DNA of 64,000 nucleotides from Massilia phosphatilytica (lineage in GTDB: Bacteria > Pseudomonadota > Gammaproteobacteria > Burkholderiales > Burkholderiaceae_D): positions 124,001 to 188,000 of the forward strand of contig NZ_PUIP01000002.1 of assembly GCF_002968015.1 (NCBI RefSeq), in the 5' to 3' direction. A program made the translations under genes and the position numbers. Below, in pieces: positions 25,974 through 34,598 of the stretch (within the stretch, counting starts at the first letter, position 1; the number at the start of each line of letters is the position of its first letter). A model generated the notes under the pieces. It saw only the letters and a program-made list of their open reading frames with translations. It ran no database searches and was not told the DNA's origin.

Positions 25974-27753
25974 AGACGTCAAAAAGAGTGTCACCGCGGC
26001 GCAGGCGCGCCAGGCAACTAGCCTGCTGCGCCGCGCCGCCTATCCGGACCGCGCCCACCTCGGCTGGGCCACGTTGTGGCTGGTCCTCGCGGCCGGCCTG
26101 GAAGTGGTCGGCCCCCTGCTGGGCAAGAAGCTGATCGACGACCACCTGCTGCCGCACCATCTCGACTGGACGCGCATGGCGTGGCTGCTGGCCGGCGTCG
26201 TCGTCACGGGCATGGCCGCGTCGTGGCTGCGCTTCCTGCAGCTCGTGCGCCTGTCCGGCATGGCGATGCGCGCCGTGCAGCGCCTGCGCGAATGGGTCTA
26301 CGGCCATGTGCTGCGCCTGCCGATGGCGTTCTTCGACCGCGCCATCACGGGCCAGCTCGTGAGCCGCGTCACCAACGATACCGAGGCCGTGAAAACCCTG
26401 TACATCCAGGTGCTGTTCGTGATCCTCGATTCCAGCATCGTCCTCGTCGGCACGTCGATCGCGATGGCGTGGCTGGACTGGCACCTGATGGTGATCGTGC
26501 TGGCGCTCGTGCCCGCAGTGCTGGGCATCGTGTGGCTGTACCAGCGGCTGTCCGCACCCGCAGTGACCAAGGCGCGGGCGCTGCGCAGCGACATCAACGG
26601 CCAGATGGCGGAATCCATCGGCGGCATGAGCGTACTGCAGGCGAACAATGCGCAGCACCGCTTCGGCCAGCGCTTCGCCCATACCAACGACCAGCACTAC
26701 ACGGCCCGCGTGGCCGAGCTGCGCGCCAACGCCTTCCTGCTGCGGCCCGCGCTCGACTTCCTCAATGTGGTCCTGCTGGCCGTCGTCATCTACAGCTTCG
26801 GGCAGCGCAGCATGAATGCCGTCGAAGTGGGCGTGCTGTACGCATTCATCAGCTACATCGCGCGCGTCGTGGAACCGCTCATCCAGATCACGATGCAGTT
26901 CTCCGGCCTGCAGCAGGCGGTCGTCGCCACCGCGCGCGTGGCCGCGCTGCTCGACGAAGCGGGGGCCGCCGAGCACGCGGCTGGCCGCGTCACGTCCGAA
27001 CGCAAGGCCGTCGCCAGGGACGTCCCCGCCGTGCGCGTGCGCGACCTCAGCTTCGGCTACGCGCCGGGCCAGACCGTGCTGCACGACCTGTCGCTGGACA
27101 TCCCGCAGGGCGCCTTCTTCGGCATCGTCGGCCACACGGGCAGCGGCAAGTCGACCCTGCTGTCGCTGCTGCTGCGCTACTACAATTTCGAACAGGGCAC
27201 GATCACGTTGTTCGGCGAACCGCTGGCGACGATCGGCAACGAGCGTTTCCGCGCGGAGGTCGGCCTCGTGCCGCAGGATCCGTTCCTGCTCGCGGCGTCG
27301 GCGCGCGAGAACATCGACATGGGCCGCGGCCTGTCGCACGAGGCCATCGAGGCGGCCGCGCGCGCCGCGCACGCGCACGAGTTCATCGCGCGGCTGGAGC
27401 AAGGCTACGACACGCCGCTGGGCGAAGGCGGCTCGCGCCTGTCATCCGGCCAGAAGCAGTTGATCGCGATTGCGCGCGCCCTCGCCGGCCGGCCCCGCAT
27501 CCTGCTGCTGGACGAAGCCACGTCGCGCATCGACAGCCAGACGGAGCAGATCGTGCAGCAGGCACTGGACGAGCTGCGCGGCCAGGTCACGATCATCGCC
27601 ATCGCGCACCGGCTGTCGACGATCCGCGACGCCGACCGCATCGTCGTGCTGAACCACGGCCGCATCAGCGAATCCGGCAGCCACGACGACCTGATGCGCA
27701 TCGAAGGCGGCCTGTACCAGCGGCTGTATTTACTGCAGCAGCTGAGCGTTTGA
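25963..27753 (+). CDS. mdlB: ABC exporter half-transporter, MdlB-like
   Basis: 596 residues, partner of the MdlA-like half. The membrane domain contains RVTNDTEAVKTLYIQVLF and EVGVLYAFISYIARVVEPLI, close to E. coli MdlB. The NBD has Walker A GHTGSGKS, signature LSSGQKQLIAIARAL, Walker B ILLLDEATSRID with a normal catalytic Glu, and an AHRLSTI switch. The ATG at 25963 lies inside the mdlA end and is preceded by GGAGG at 9 nt; the longer upstream frame has no such signal. Together the halves have one canonical and one degenerate ATP site. Confidence 0.88.
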   Translation: MPSEDVKKSVTAAQARQATSLLRRAAYPDRAHLGWATLWLVLAAGLEVVGPLLGKKLIDDHLLPHHLDWTRMAWLLAGVVVTGMAASWLRFLQLVRLSGMAMRAVQRLREWVYGHVLRLPMAFFDRAITGQLVSRVTNDTEAVKTLYIQVLFVILDSSIVLVGTSIAMAWLDWHLMVIVLALVPAVLGIVWLYQRLSAPAVTKARALRSDINGQMAESIGGMSVLQANNAQHRFGQRFAHTNDQHYTARVAELRANAFLLRPALDFLNVVLLAVVIYSFGQRSMNAVEVGVLYAFISYIARVVEPLIQITMQFSGLQQAVVATARVAALLDEAGAAEHAAGRVTSERKAVARDVPAVRVRDLSFGYAPGQTVLHDLSLDIPQGAFFGIVGHTGSGKSTLLSLLLRYYNFEQGTITLFGEPLATIGNERFRAEVGLVPQDPFLLAASARENIDMGRGLSHEAIEAAARAAHAHEFIARLEQGYDTPLGEGGSRLSSGQKQLIAIARALAGRPRILLLDEATSRIDSQTEQIVQQALDELRGQVTIIAIAHRLSTIRDADRIVVLNHGRISESGSHDDLMRIEGGLYQRLYLLQQLSV

Positions 27754-27877
27754 CCGGTTTTTTACCACTTTTGCATCGTTACCCTCGGTGCAACTTTGTT
27801 GGTTAAACACTATTTTTGTTAGGGCGCGGCTTTTTGGATACGAAACCTGTGTCATTTACGCATAATCGTTCCAATAC

Positions 27878-27908
27878 TTGATCTTTCTCATTTGCAAGAG
27901 CCTATAAT
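27878..27908 (+). promoter_or_regulatory. Possible promoter of TPR-GGDEF gene
   Basis: A consensus -10 TATAAT (27903-27908) lies 50 bp before the ATG. The best -35 is TTGATC (27878-27883), but its 19-bp spacing is long, so an activator may be needed. The rest of the 204-bp gap after mdlB shows nothing else clear. Confidence 0.4.
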
Positions 27909-27957
27909 CGGATATGCAGATGTCCCAAATTGAGGGACTACACTTCCTCGGGGAGGC

Positions 27958-30027
27958 ATGTTGGCAGGTCTATATCGTGCAGCGCAGCACCGACGCAGCC
28001 GTGCGCTGCTGGCCCTGCTATTGCTCGTTTCCGGAGGCACGGCGGCAGCCGATGGCCCCGAGGCCCCCGTGCGTGCGCGTTATGCCGAACTCGGGGAAAT
28101 CATCCGCGTCACGCCCCAGCACGCGGTGCCGCTGCTGGCCGGCCTGGAAGCCCAGGCGCGCGGCACGCCCGCCGAACACGCCCGCCTGCTCACGCTGTCC
28201 TGCGACCTGAGCCACCGTCTCGGCAAGCACGAGGAAGCCGTCCAGCTGTGCGAACAGGCGCTGCAACTGGCCCGCCAGGCACGCGACGACGGCCTCGTGG
28301 CGCGCGCCCTGCTGTCCAAGGCCTATGCCCTGTTCGGCCTGAACGAGATGGGCCAGTCGCACCAGCTGGTGTGGGAAGCGGAACGCCTCGCCGCCGCCAG
28401 CCCCGACGTCGACCTGCGCATCCTCGTGCAGATCTCGTCGGGCGAATCGTTCGCCGAGGAAGGCAACTTCCCCGTCGCTCTGACCAAGATGCAGGGCGCC
28501 GTGACGCTCGCGCGCCAGAGCGGCAACAAGCTGCAGCTCGCCGTCGCGCTCAAGTCGCTGGCCTACCTGTACAACCAGATGCGCGAATTCGACAAGGGGT
28601 TCGAGGCGATCGGCGAGGCGGAACAGCTCGCGGAAGCCATCGATTCGCCGGGCCGCCTGGCCATCTTCAAGACGACGGAATACATCCTCGCCGCCAACAG
28701 CGGCGACATGGAGCGCGGCACGAAGGCCCTGCTGTCGGCGCTCGCGCTGGAGCGCCGCATCGGCGCCGACGCGATGATCGCCAACACGCTCGTCAACCTG
28801 GCCGACTCGTACCTGAAGCAGCAGGACTGGCGCCGCGCGCTCACGTACGCGCAGCAGGCGCTGGAGCAGGCGCAGAAGCTGCACGACGACGCCCTCGCCG
28901 CCACGGCCCGCGTCAACGTGGGCCAGGCCTACCTCGGCATGGGCCGCCTGGCCGAGGGCAAGAAACACATCGAACAGGGCATGGACTGGTACCAGCGCTC
29001 CGGCAACAAGCCGGACCAGCAGGGCGTCCTCGTCGAATACGGCGACGCGCTGGAACGCGCCGGCGACCTGCCCGGTGCGCTGGCCGCGTATCACCGCGAG
29101 CGCGCGCTGTCGAACGAATTGTTCGAGACGCGCCGCCAGAAGGCGATGATGGAGCTGCAGGAAAAGTACGAGGCCGACAAGCGCCAGCGCCAGATCGAGA
29201 TGCTGCGCCAGGAAAACCAGGTCAAGTCGACCGAGATCGACAACCGCCGCCTGCAGCAGCGCATCTGGTGGCTGCTGGCGCTCGTGTTCGCGCTCGCGTC
29301 GGTCATCGTCGGCATCCTGTACCGCAAGGTGCGGCACGCCAACGCCCAGCTCGAGGTCAAGAACCAGGAACTCAAGCAGCAGAGCGCGCGCGACCCGTTG
29401 ACGGCCTTGTACAACCGCCGCCACTTCCAGGACTTCATGCGCGGCCACCAGGAAATCGAACGCAGGGGAGCAGGCACGAGCGGCGAGGAGATGGTGAGTG
29501 CCATGTTCCTGCTCGACGTCGACCACTTCAAGAACATCAACGACACGTACGGCCACGGCGCCGGCGATGCGGTGCTGCGCGAGATCGCGGAGGCGCTACG
29601 CGAGATCCTGCGCGAGACCGACATGATCGTGCGCTGGGGCGGCGAGGAATTCCTCGCCTTCCTGCCGGCCGTGCCGCGCAACAGCCTCGACGAGGTCGCG
29701 CGCCGCCTGCTGGCCGGCATCCCGGCACGCACGATCGACTACCAGGGCACGCGGCTGTCGGTGAACGTGTCGATCGGCTTCGCGCCGTTCCCGCTCGTGC
29801 CGGGCATCGCGCTCTCGTGGGAACGCGCGATCAACATCGTCGACATGGCGCTGTACCTGGCCAAGGGCCACGGCCGCAACCGCGCGTATGGCGTGTGCGG
29901 CGTGTCCGGCCTCGATCCGGCGTTGCTGGACGAGGTCGAGCACGACATCGAGAAGGCCTGGCGCGCGGGGATCGTCGATCTGTCGATCGTGACGGCGCAC
30001 TTGCCGGAATTAAGAATGGCATCGTAA
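27958..30027 (+). CDS. TPR-containing membrane diguanylate cyclase (GGDEF)
   Basis: 689 residues. A signal-like N-terminus (RALLALLLLVSGGTAAA) leads to a periplasmic sensor built of about eight TPR-like helical repeats (roughly 60-390, for example ARVNVGQAYLGMGRLAEGKK). A coiled coil (390-435) and one membrane helix (IWWLLALVFALASVIVGILY, 436-455) follow, then a cytoplasmic GGDEF domain. DPLTALYNRRHF, DVDHFKNINDTYGHGAGD and RWGGEEF (about 559-565) show an intact active site, so it should make cyclic di-GMP. The ATG follows GGGGAGG by one base, an unusually short spacing; the next codon, TTG, would fit better. Monocistronic. Confidence 0.88.
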   Translation: MLAGLYRAAQHRRSRALLALLLLVSGGTAAADGPEAPVRARYAELGEIIRVTPQHAVPLLAGLEAQARGTPAEHARLLTLSCDLSHRLGKHEEAVQLCEQALQLARQARDDGLVARALLSKAYALFGLNEMGQSHQLVWEAERLAAASPDVDLRILVQISSGESFAEEGNFPVALTKMQGAVTLARQSGNKLQLAVALKSLAYLYNQMREFDKGFEAIGEAEQLAEAIDSPGRLAIFKTTEYILAANSGDMERGTKALLSALALERRIGADAMIANTLVNLADSYLKQQDWRRALTYAQQALEQAQKLHDDALAATARVNVGQAYLGMGRLAEGKKHIEQGMDWYQRSGNKPDQQGVLVEYGDALERAGDLPGALAAYHRERALSNELFETRRQKAMMELQEKYEADKRQRQIEMLRQENQVKSTEIDNRRLQQRIWWLLALVFALASVIVGILYRKVRHANAQLEVKNQELKQQSARDPLTALYNRRHFQDFMRGHQEIERRGAGTSGEEMVSAMFLLDVDHFKNINDTYGHGAGDAVLREIAEALREILRETDMIVRWGGEEFLAFLPAVPRNSLDEVARRLLAGIPARTIDYQGTRLSVNVSIGFAPFPLVPGIALSWERAINIVDMALYLAKGHGRNRAYGVCGVSGLDPALLDEVEHDIEKAWRAGIVDLSIVTAHLPELRMAS

Positions 30028-30036
30028 CGCTGCGCG

Positions 30037-30390
30037 TTACTTTGCCGCCTGCTGCATCTTTTCCCCGGCCTCTTCCACCTTCTGGCCGACGCGCTCCGTC
30101 GCTTCCTTCGCGCCTGCGCGCGCCTCGCGCACGGCCTCGTCGGCCTTCCGGACCTGGGCCTGGACCTTGTCCTCGACCTTCTCGTTGATCCGGTCGATCT
30201 TCTCGTTCACGTGATCGAGCTTGTCCTGCACGCGGGCGCCGGCCGCGTCGACCTTCGCCTGCGCGCGGGCGCCCGCGTCGTCGATGGCCTTGCCGGCCTG
30301 CTGGGCGGGGCCCGTGCCGTCGGGGGCGCGGTTGCAGCCGGCCAGGAGACAGCCCGCCAGCAGCGCGCCGATGATGGATATCCGGTTCAT
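30037..30390 (-). CDS. Small helical lipoprotein
   Basis: 117 residues with a lipobox (LLAGC, Cys near residue 19), so it should be lipid-anchored. The rest is a charged, Ala-rich amphipathic helix with heptad-like repeats (AGARVQDKLDHVNEKIDRIN, EDKVQAQVRKADEAV), similar in look to apolipoprotein-like or Lpp-like coiled coils. AAAGGAGG before ATG at 30390 is a strong RBS. A longer open frame runs upstream but is a shadow of the peroxidase gene. The start overlaps the peroxidase stop (ATGA). Function unknown; the context suggests an envelope role. Confidence 0.75.
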   Translation of the reverse strand: MNRISIIGALLAGCLLAGCNRAPDGTGPAQQAGKAIDDAGARAQAKVDAAGARVQDKLDHVNEKIDRINEKVEDKVQAQVRKADEAVREARAGAKEATERVGQKVEEAGEKMQQAAK

Positions 30391-31640
30391 CTTGCACCCT
30401 CCTTTGTTGCCGAATATACACCTGACCCACGCGCCGCGGCGGACGCTTCGAACGGCGCATCCGTCAGCGTGCGCAGGAAGGCGACGATGGCGTCGATGTC
30501 CGCCTCGTCGAGCGCCGGCTTCATCCCCTTGCGGCGGTTGTACGGCATCGTCGCCACGTTGACGTTGCCGATATGGCGCGGCGCCACGTCGTCGAACGGG
30601 CGGCCGTTCTTGTACCAGCGTTCCGGCTCGATCGACCGGGTGGCGTAGAACGCGACGACGTCGCGCAGGTCGGAAAACACGCCGTTGTGCATGTAGCGCT
30701 CGCGCACCGCCACGTTGCGCAGGCTCGGCGTGCGGAAGTAGCCGCACCACTGATCCGGGTCCTGCCAGCCCTTCGTACGCCCGGTCGCGCATAAACCCTC
30801 GTCGAAACGGCGCGGGTCGCGGTTGGCGGGAATGGCGCGGTTGCGCGGCACCGCGATGGCGTCGTAGCCGAAATCCGTGAACAGCGAACGGGCCGGATTG
30901 CTCGACGTCTCGTTGAACTTGTGGCAGCTGGCGCAGTTGCCGCGGTCCGGGTCCTTGAACAGTTTCAGGCCGCGCAGTTCCTGCGGCGTGAGTGTCGCCC
31001 TGCCCTGCACCCAGGCATCGTAGCGCGACGAGAACGGAGACATTTCGCGGCTTTGCAGGAAGGCGTCCATGGCGGCGCCGAGCGCGGCCAGCGTGCTCGC
31101 CGTCGTCGCGAACACGTCGTTGCCGAACGCGCGCCTGAAACCGTCCGCGTACGGCGCCGTGCGCAGCTTGCGGGCGATGTCCGCGTCGCTCCGGTTGTGC
31201 ATCTCGAGCGGATCGAGCAGCGGATGACGCACCAGTTCCGCGATGGCGTCCACGCGGCCGTCCGTGAACAGGCCGCCGAACGGCGTGGGCGCGGGCGCGT
31301 CGTCGTCCTGGTAGAAGAACAGCGGCGGCACGTATGCGGCGTACAGCGCGGACGGCACGTTGCGTTTGCCGACGAGGTCCGGCCGGCTACCGATCGCCAC
31401 CCCGATGCGCGAGCCGTGGTTGCCGGCGAAGCCCTGCGCGGGATCGTGGCAGCTGGCGCAGCTCGTGCCGGCCGGCTCGGACAGGCGCGTGTCGAAGAAT
31501 ACCTGCCGGCCCAGCGCCACGCGCGCGGGCGCGGGCGAGAACGGGCCGGCCACGCCGGGCATCGCGGGCAGCCGGGGCGTGCCCGCGAGCGCCGCGGATG
31601 CCGCGAGCAGGCCCGCGACGATGAGTGACTTACCCCGCAA
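30387..31640 (-). CDS. Di-heme cytochrome c peroxidase / MauG-like protein
   Basis: 417-residue periplasmic protein with a signal peptide (SLIVAGLLAASAALAGT). Two c-type heme sites are present: CASCH at 61-65 and CASCH at 236-240. FFDTRLS, the first heme site, and later YMHNGVF plus VVAFYATR are characteristic of the CCP/MauG family. Probable role: peroxide reduction or oxidative modification of a protein. The frame begins at TTG (31640) inside the end of the phosphoesterase gene, an 11-nt overlap with AAGG just upstream; no better start was found. The C-terminal tail is extended and basic. Confidence 0.85.
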   Translation of the reverse strand: MRGKSLIVAGLLAASAALAGTPRLPAMPGVAGPFSPAPARVALGRQVFFDTRLSEPAGTSCASCHDPAQGFAGNHGSRIGVAIGSRPDLVGKRNVPSALYAAYVPPLFFYQDDDAPAPTPFGGLFTDGRVDAIAELVRHPLLDPLEMHNRSDADIARKLRTAPYADGFRRAFGNDVFATTASTLAALGAAMDAFLQSREMSPFSSRYDAWVQGRATLTPQELRGLKLFKDPDRGNCASCHKFNETSSNPARSLFTDFGYDAIAVPRNRAIPANRDPRRFDEGLCATGRTKGWQDPDQWCGYFRTPSLRNVAVRERYMHNGVFSDLRDVVAFYATRSIEPERWYKNGRPFDDVAPRHIGNVNVATMPYNRRKGMKPALDEADIDAIVAFLRTLTDAPFEASAAARGSGVYSATKEGAR

Positions 31641-33039
31641 GGAAGCCCGCCTTGTCGCAATTGAGATGGTTGTTGGCCAGCGCGCACGTGGCCATCAGGG
31701 TGCCGGTCTTCGTGTACGCCTTGTAGGTCCAACCGCTGCCCGCGCGTTCCATCAGCATGAAGCCGAACGTATTGCTGTGCGTGATGCGGTCGACCGTCGC
31801 GCCCGGTGCCGGCGGCACGTTCGTCGGGAACGGGTCGGGCAGCGCGACGTCGAGGTTGTCGCCGCCGTTGCCGCTCACGAACGTGGCCGGATGGTTCGAC
31901 GCGAAGTTGATCGCCTGGAAGTCGTGCACGTGGCCGTGGATCGCGAGGGACACGCCGGCCGGGTAATACGCCGTCGGGTTCACCTGCTGCATCACGGACA
32001 GCAGCGCCGCGTTGCCGCCCAGCGGCGCGCCGCCCGCCACCGGCGTGTAGCCGAGGATCGGGTGGTGGTTGACGAACAGGCTCGTCGTCTTCGCCTTGCC
32101 GGCCAGCTGGGCCACCGTCTTGAAGGCGTCCTGGTAGGCGAGGAATTGCGGATCGTTCGTCGCCAGTGCGGCCTTGCCGGCCTTGGCGGAATCGAACACG
32201 ATCACCTGCGTGTCGCCGCCGAGCGGCACGGCATACGGCGCCGTGTAGTTGGCGACGGCGTCGTTGGCCGGATCGTCGCAGCTGCGTTTCGCGCTGTAGG
32301 CCTGCGTGTCGAGCAGGCGGAACCAGCCCTGGCCGGCGCGCGCGCATTCCTCGTGGTTGCCGCGCACGACGATCCACGGCGCCGCGGCCAGCAGCGGCGC
32401 GGCCGGTTTGAACAGGTCCGCTTCCCACGTGTCCCAGCCATAGCCCCACGGGCTGTCCTTGCAGCCGGCGATGTCGGACGGGCAGGCGTTCTCGCGGTAG
32501 TGGTAATCGCCGATGTGCATGACGAGGTCCGGCTGCAGCTTCGCGGCGGTGGCGGCGATCTGCGCGAGCGGCCACGCGCCTGCGTCGTTGCACGACTGCC
32601 AGGCGTTGTCGGCCTTCTTCAGGCGGCAGCCCGTGTCGGCCAGGATGACGATGCGCTGCGGCGCCGCCTTCGGCAGCGGCAACGCCCTGCTGCCGACATG
32701 CGCCTCTTTCGCCTCCACCGCCACCGTCGCTTCGCACACGTTGAGCGGGAACGCGGACGCCTTCGAATCGGCGGCGGCGCTTGCCGTCGTGCGCTGGGCC
32801 GGCGTGCCCGCGGCCGCACGCAGGGTCATGCGCGTGTCGGCGCCGTCGACGGAGATCACTGGGCACGTGCCGTACGTCGTGGCCGCGCGCGCGACCGGCT
32901 TGCCGCCGTCGCCCATCACGACCCACGCGTATTTCACGTAGTCGTCATTCGTCGCCTCGTCGATGTGCGTGGAGCCGCAGCTGGCAAGCAGGCTGGCCAG
33001 CGCGACGGCGCCGAGCGCCCGGCCGTTCGATCCGATCAT
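31630..33039 (-). CDS. Calcineurin-like metallophosphoesterase lipoprotein
   Basis: 469 residues with a lipobox (LASLLASC, Cys near 21), so anchored in the envelope. The dinuclear metal motifs run in order: IVILADTGC, MHIGDYHYRE, VVRGNHEEC, VNHHP and IHGHVHDF, all five blocks of the calcineurin-like fold. It should hydrolyse a phosphomonoester or diester in the periplasm; the substrate is unknown. It is first of a three-gene overlapping operon with the MauG-like protein and the helical lipoprotein. Several Cys residues may form disulfides. Confidence 0.87.
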   Translation of the reverse strand: MIGSNGRALGAVALASLLASCGSTHIDEATNDDYVKYAWVVMGDGGKPVARAATTYGTCPVISVDGADTRMTLRAAAGTPAQRTTASAAADSKASAFPLNVCEATVAVEAKEAHVGSRALPLPKAAPQRIVILADTGCRLKKADNAWQSCNDAGAWPLAQIAATAAKLQPDLVMHIGDYHYRENACPSDIAGCKDSPWGYGWDTWEADLFKPAAPLLAAAPWIVVRGNHEECARAGQGWFRLLDTQAYSAKRSCDDPANDAVANYTAPYAVPLGGDTQVIVFDSAKAGKAALATNDPQFLAYQDAFKTVAQLAGKAKTTSLFVNHHPILGYTPVAGGAPLGGNAALLSVMQQVNPTAYYPAGVSLAIHGHVHDFQAINFASNHPATFVSGNGGDNLDVALPDPFPTNVPPAPGATVDRITHSNTFGFMLMERAGSGWTYKAYTKTGTLMATCALANNHLNCDKAGFLAG

Positions 33040-33099
33040 CGGTGTGTCCCTTCGTGCGTGATTGAAATCGCAACACGATAGGGGCCCAATGTGACCCGG

Positions 33100-33987
33100 C
33101 TATGACATCTGCCAGTCCGCCCGCATCAGTTCCACGTAGCGGCGCGCCCCGAGCCCCAGCGCCCGCTCGCGCGACCACACGACGTCGACCCACAGGCGCA
33201 GCGCGTTGCTGATGTTGTCGAAGCCGATCTCGACGAGGCTGCCGGCCGCCACCAGCGGCTGCACGAGCGCGCGCGGCAGATACGCCCAGCCGAGGCCCGC
33301 CTGCACGAGGTTCAGGGTGGCGAGGTGGCTGTCGACGCGCCACACGTCGCGCGCGTGCACGAAGCGAGGATCGCGTTCCGGGCTGCTGCGTCCCGCCACG
33401 ACGATCTGGCGCGCATCGATCAGGTCTTCCAGACGCGGCGCGCCGGCCGCCAGCAACGGGTGTCCCGGCGCCACCACGGCGACCAATAACTCGTTGCCCA
33501 CTTCCTGGAACGCTTCGCGGTCATCCAGCCGTTCGCGCTCGAACACGAGGGCAAGATGCACGCTCCCGTCGTGCAGCAGGCGCAGCGCGTCGGCCTGCGG
33601 CGCCGACAACACCTCCACTTCCAGCGACGGGAATTCGCGCGCCAGCACGGCCAGCGGCGCGCTCCAGCGGCCCGCGATCAGCTCCGGCACGACGGCCAGC
33701 GTCAAGCGCCGTTCCAGCCCGCCGTGCAGCGCGAGCGCGTCCGCCTGCAGCCGCCGCAATTCGCTGGCGACGTGGCGGGCGCGCGGCTCCAGCGCCCGCG
33801 CGGCGTCCGTGGGCCGCGGGTCGCGTCCGGACCGGTCGAACAGCATCAAATCGAGCTCCGCTTCGATCTGGGCGATCGCCATGCTGACGGCCGACGGCAC
33901 CCGTCCCAGCGCACGGGCCGCCGCCGAAAAGGAACCGTGGTCGAGCACGGCCAGGAAGATCCGCACGCTGTCGCTGGTGAATGCCAT
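33100..33987 (-). CDS. LysR-family transcriptional regulator
   Basis: 295 residues. The N-terminal winged helix (FLAVLDHGSFSAAARALGRV, PSAVSMAIAQIEAELDLMLF) is followed by the periplasmic-binding-protein-like effector domain, about residues 90-290. It is divergent from the PACE efflux gene with an 89-bp gap holding an inverted repeat, the classic LysR/target layout; AceR, a LysR protein, controls the PACE gene aceI in Acinetobacter. The effector is unknown but may be a biocide or polyamine. Confidence 0.92.
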   Translation of the reverse strand: MAFTSDSVRIFLAVLDHGSFSAAARALGRVPSAVSMAIAQIEAELDLMLFDRSGRDPRPTDAARALEPRARHVASELRRLQADALALHGGLERRLTLAVVPELIAGRWSAPLAVLAREFPSLEVEVLSAPQADALRLLHDGSVHLALVFERERLDDREAFQEVGNELLVAVVAPGHPLLAAGAPRLEDLIDARQIVVAGRSSPERDPRFVHARDVWRVDSHLATLNLVQAGLGWAYLPRALVQPLVAAGSLVEIGFDNISNALRLWVDVVWSRERALGLGARRYVELMRADWQMS

Positions 33988-33998
33988 GACCTGTCAAT

Positions 33999-34033
33999 AA
34001 AGTTGATAGAAGCTGACTTTATACATCAACTTT
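33999..34033. promoter_or_regulatory. Inverted repeat in LysR/PACE divergent promoter region
   Basis: AAAGTTGAT (33999-34007) and ATCAACTTT (34025-34033) are perfect inverted 9-mers with a 17-bp spacer. They start 12 bp upstream of the LysR ATG and end 44 bp before the PACE ATG, so one bound LysR tetramer could repress its own gene and activate efflux. Confidence 0.6.
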
Positions 34034-34076
34034 GTCGACATACCCTTGCACCATCGAGATTCAGGAAAGCAGAACC

Positions 34077-34496
34077 ATGCAAGGCATCCAGCGCAAGATC
34101 GTCTACGTCGCACTGTACGAAGCCATCGCCATCGCGTGCACGACGGCGGGGCTGGCCGGCCTCGCGGACCATGACGCGGGCACCGCCGGCATCGCGGCCG
34201 TCCTCGCGTCGGCGACGGCCGTCGCCTGGAACCTCGTCTACAACACGCTGTTCGAAGCGTGGGAAGCGCGGCAGGTCAGGCGCGGCCGGAGTCTATTACG
34301 CCGCATCGTCCACGCCATCGGCTTCGAGGGCGGCCTCGTGCTCGCCATCGTGCCGATGTTCGCGTGGGCGCTGCGGACGTCGCTCGTCGATGCCTTCCTG
34401 CTCGACATCGGCCTCGTCGTGTTCTTCGTCGTCTACAGCTTCGCGTTCAACTGGGCGTTCGACCTCGTGTTCGGGTTGCCGAAGGCGGCGGCCTGA
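34077..34496 (+). CDS. PACE-family multidrug/biocide efflux transporter
   Basis: 139-residue inner-membrane protein with four helices in two BTP repeats. The family-defining glutamate is at residue 15 (ALYEAIAIA). WNLVYNTLFEAWE and RIVHAIGFEGGL match the AceI motifs closely, as does FLLDIGLVVFFVVYSFAFNW. AceI-type proteins export chlorhexidine, acriflavine and short-chain diamines by proton exchange. AGGAAA lies 9 nt before the ATG; a 15-codon longer frame has no RBS. Its divergent LysR neighbour is the likely regulator. Confidence 0.92.
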   Translation: MQGIQRKIVYVALYEAIAIACTTAGLAGLADHDAGTAGIAAVLASATAVAWNLVYNTLFEAWEARQVRRGRSLLRRIVHAIGFEGGLVLAIVPMFAWALRTSLVDAFLLDIGLVVFFVVYSFAFNWAFDLVFGLPKAAA

Positions 34497-34598
34497 CGTC
34501 CGGTTCGCCCCTGCCGTCTCCCAGTTCGCCACATTCCGCTCGCGCACATGCGCCCGCCGGCGTAGCCTGACCGGCATTCGATCCAGCCGGGAGACACG

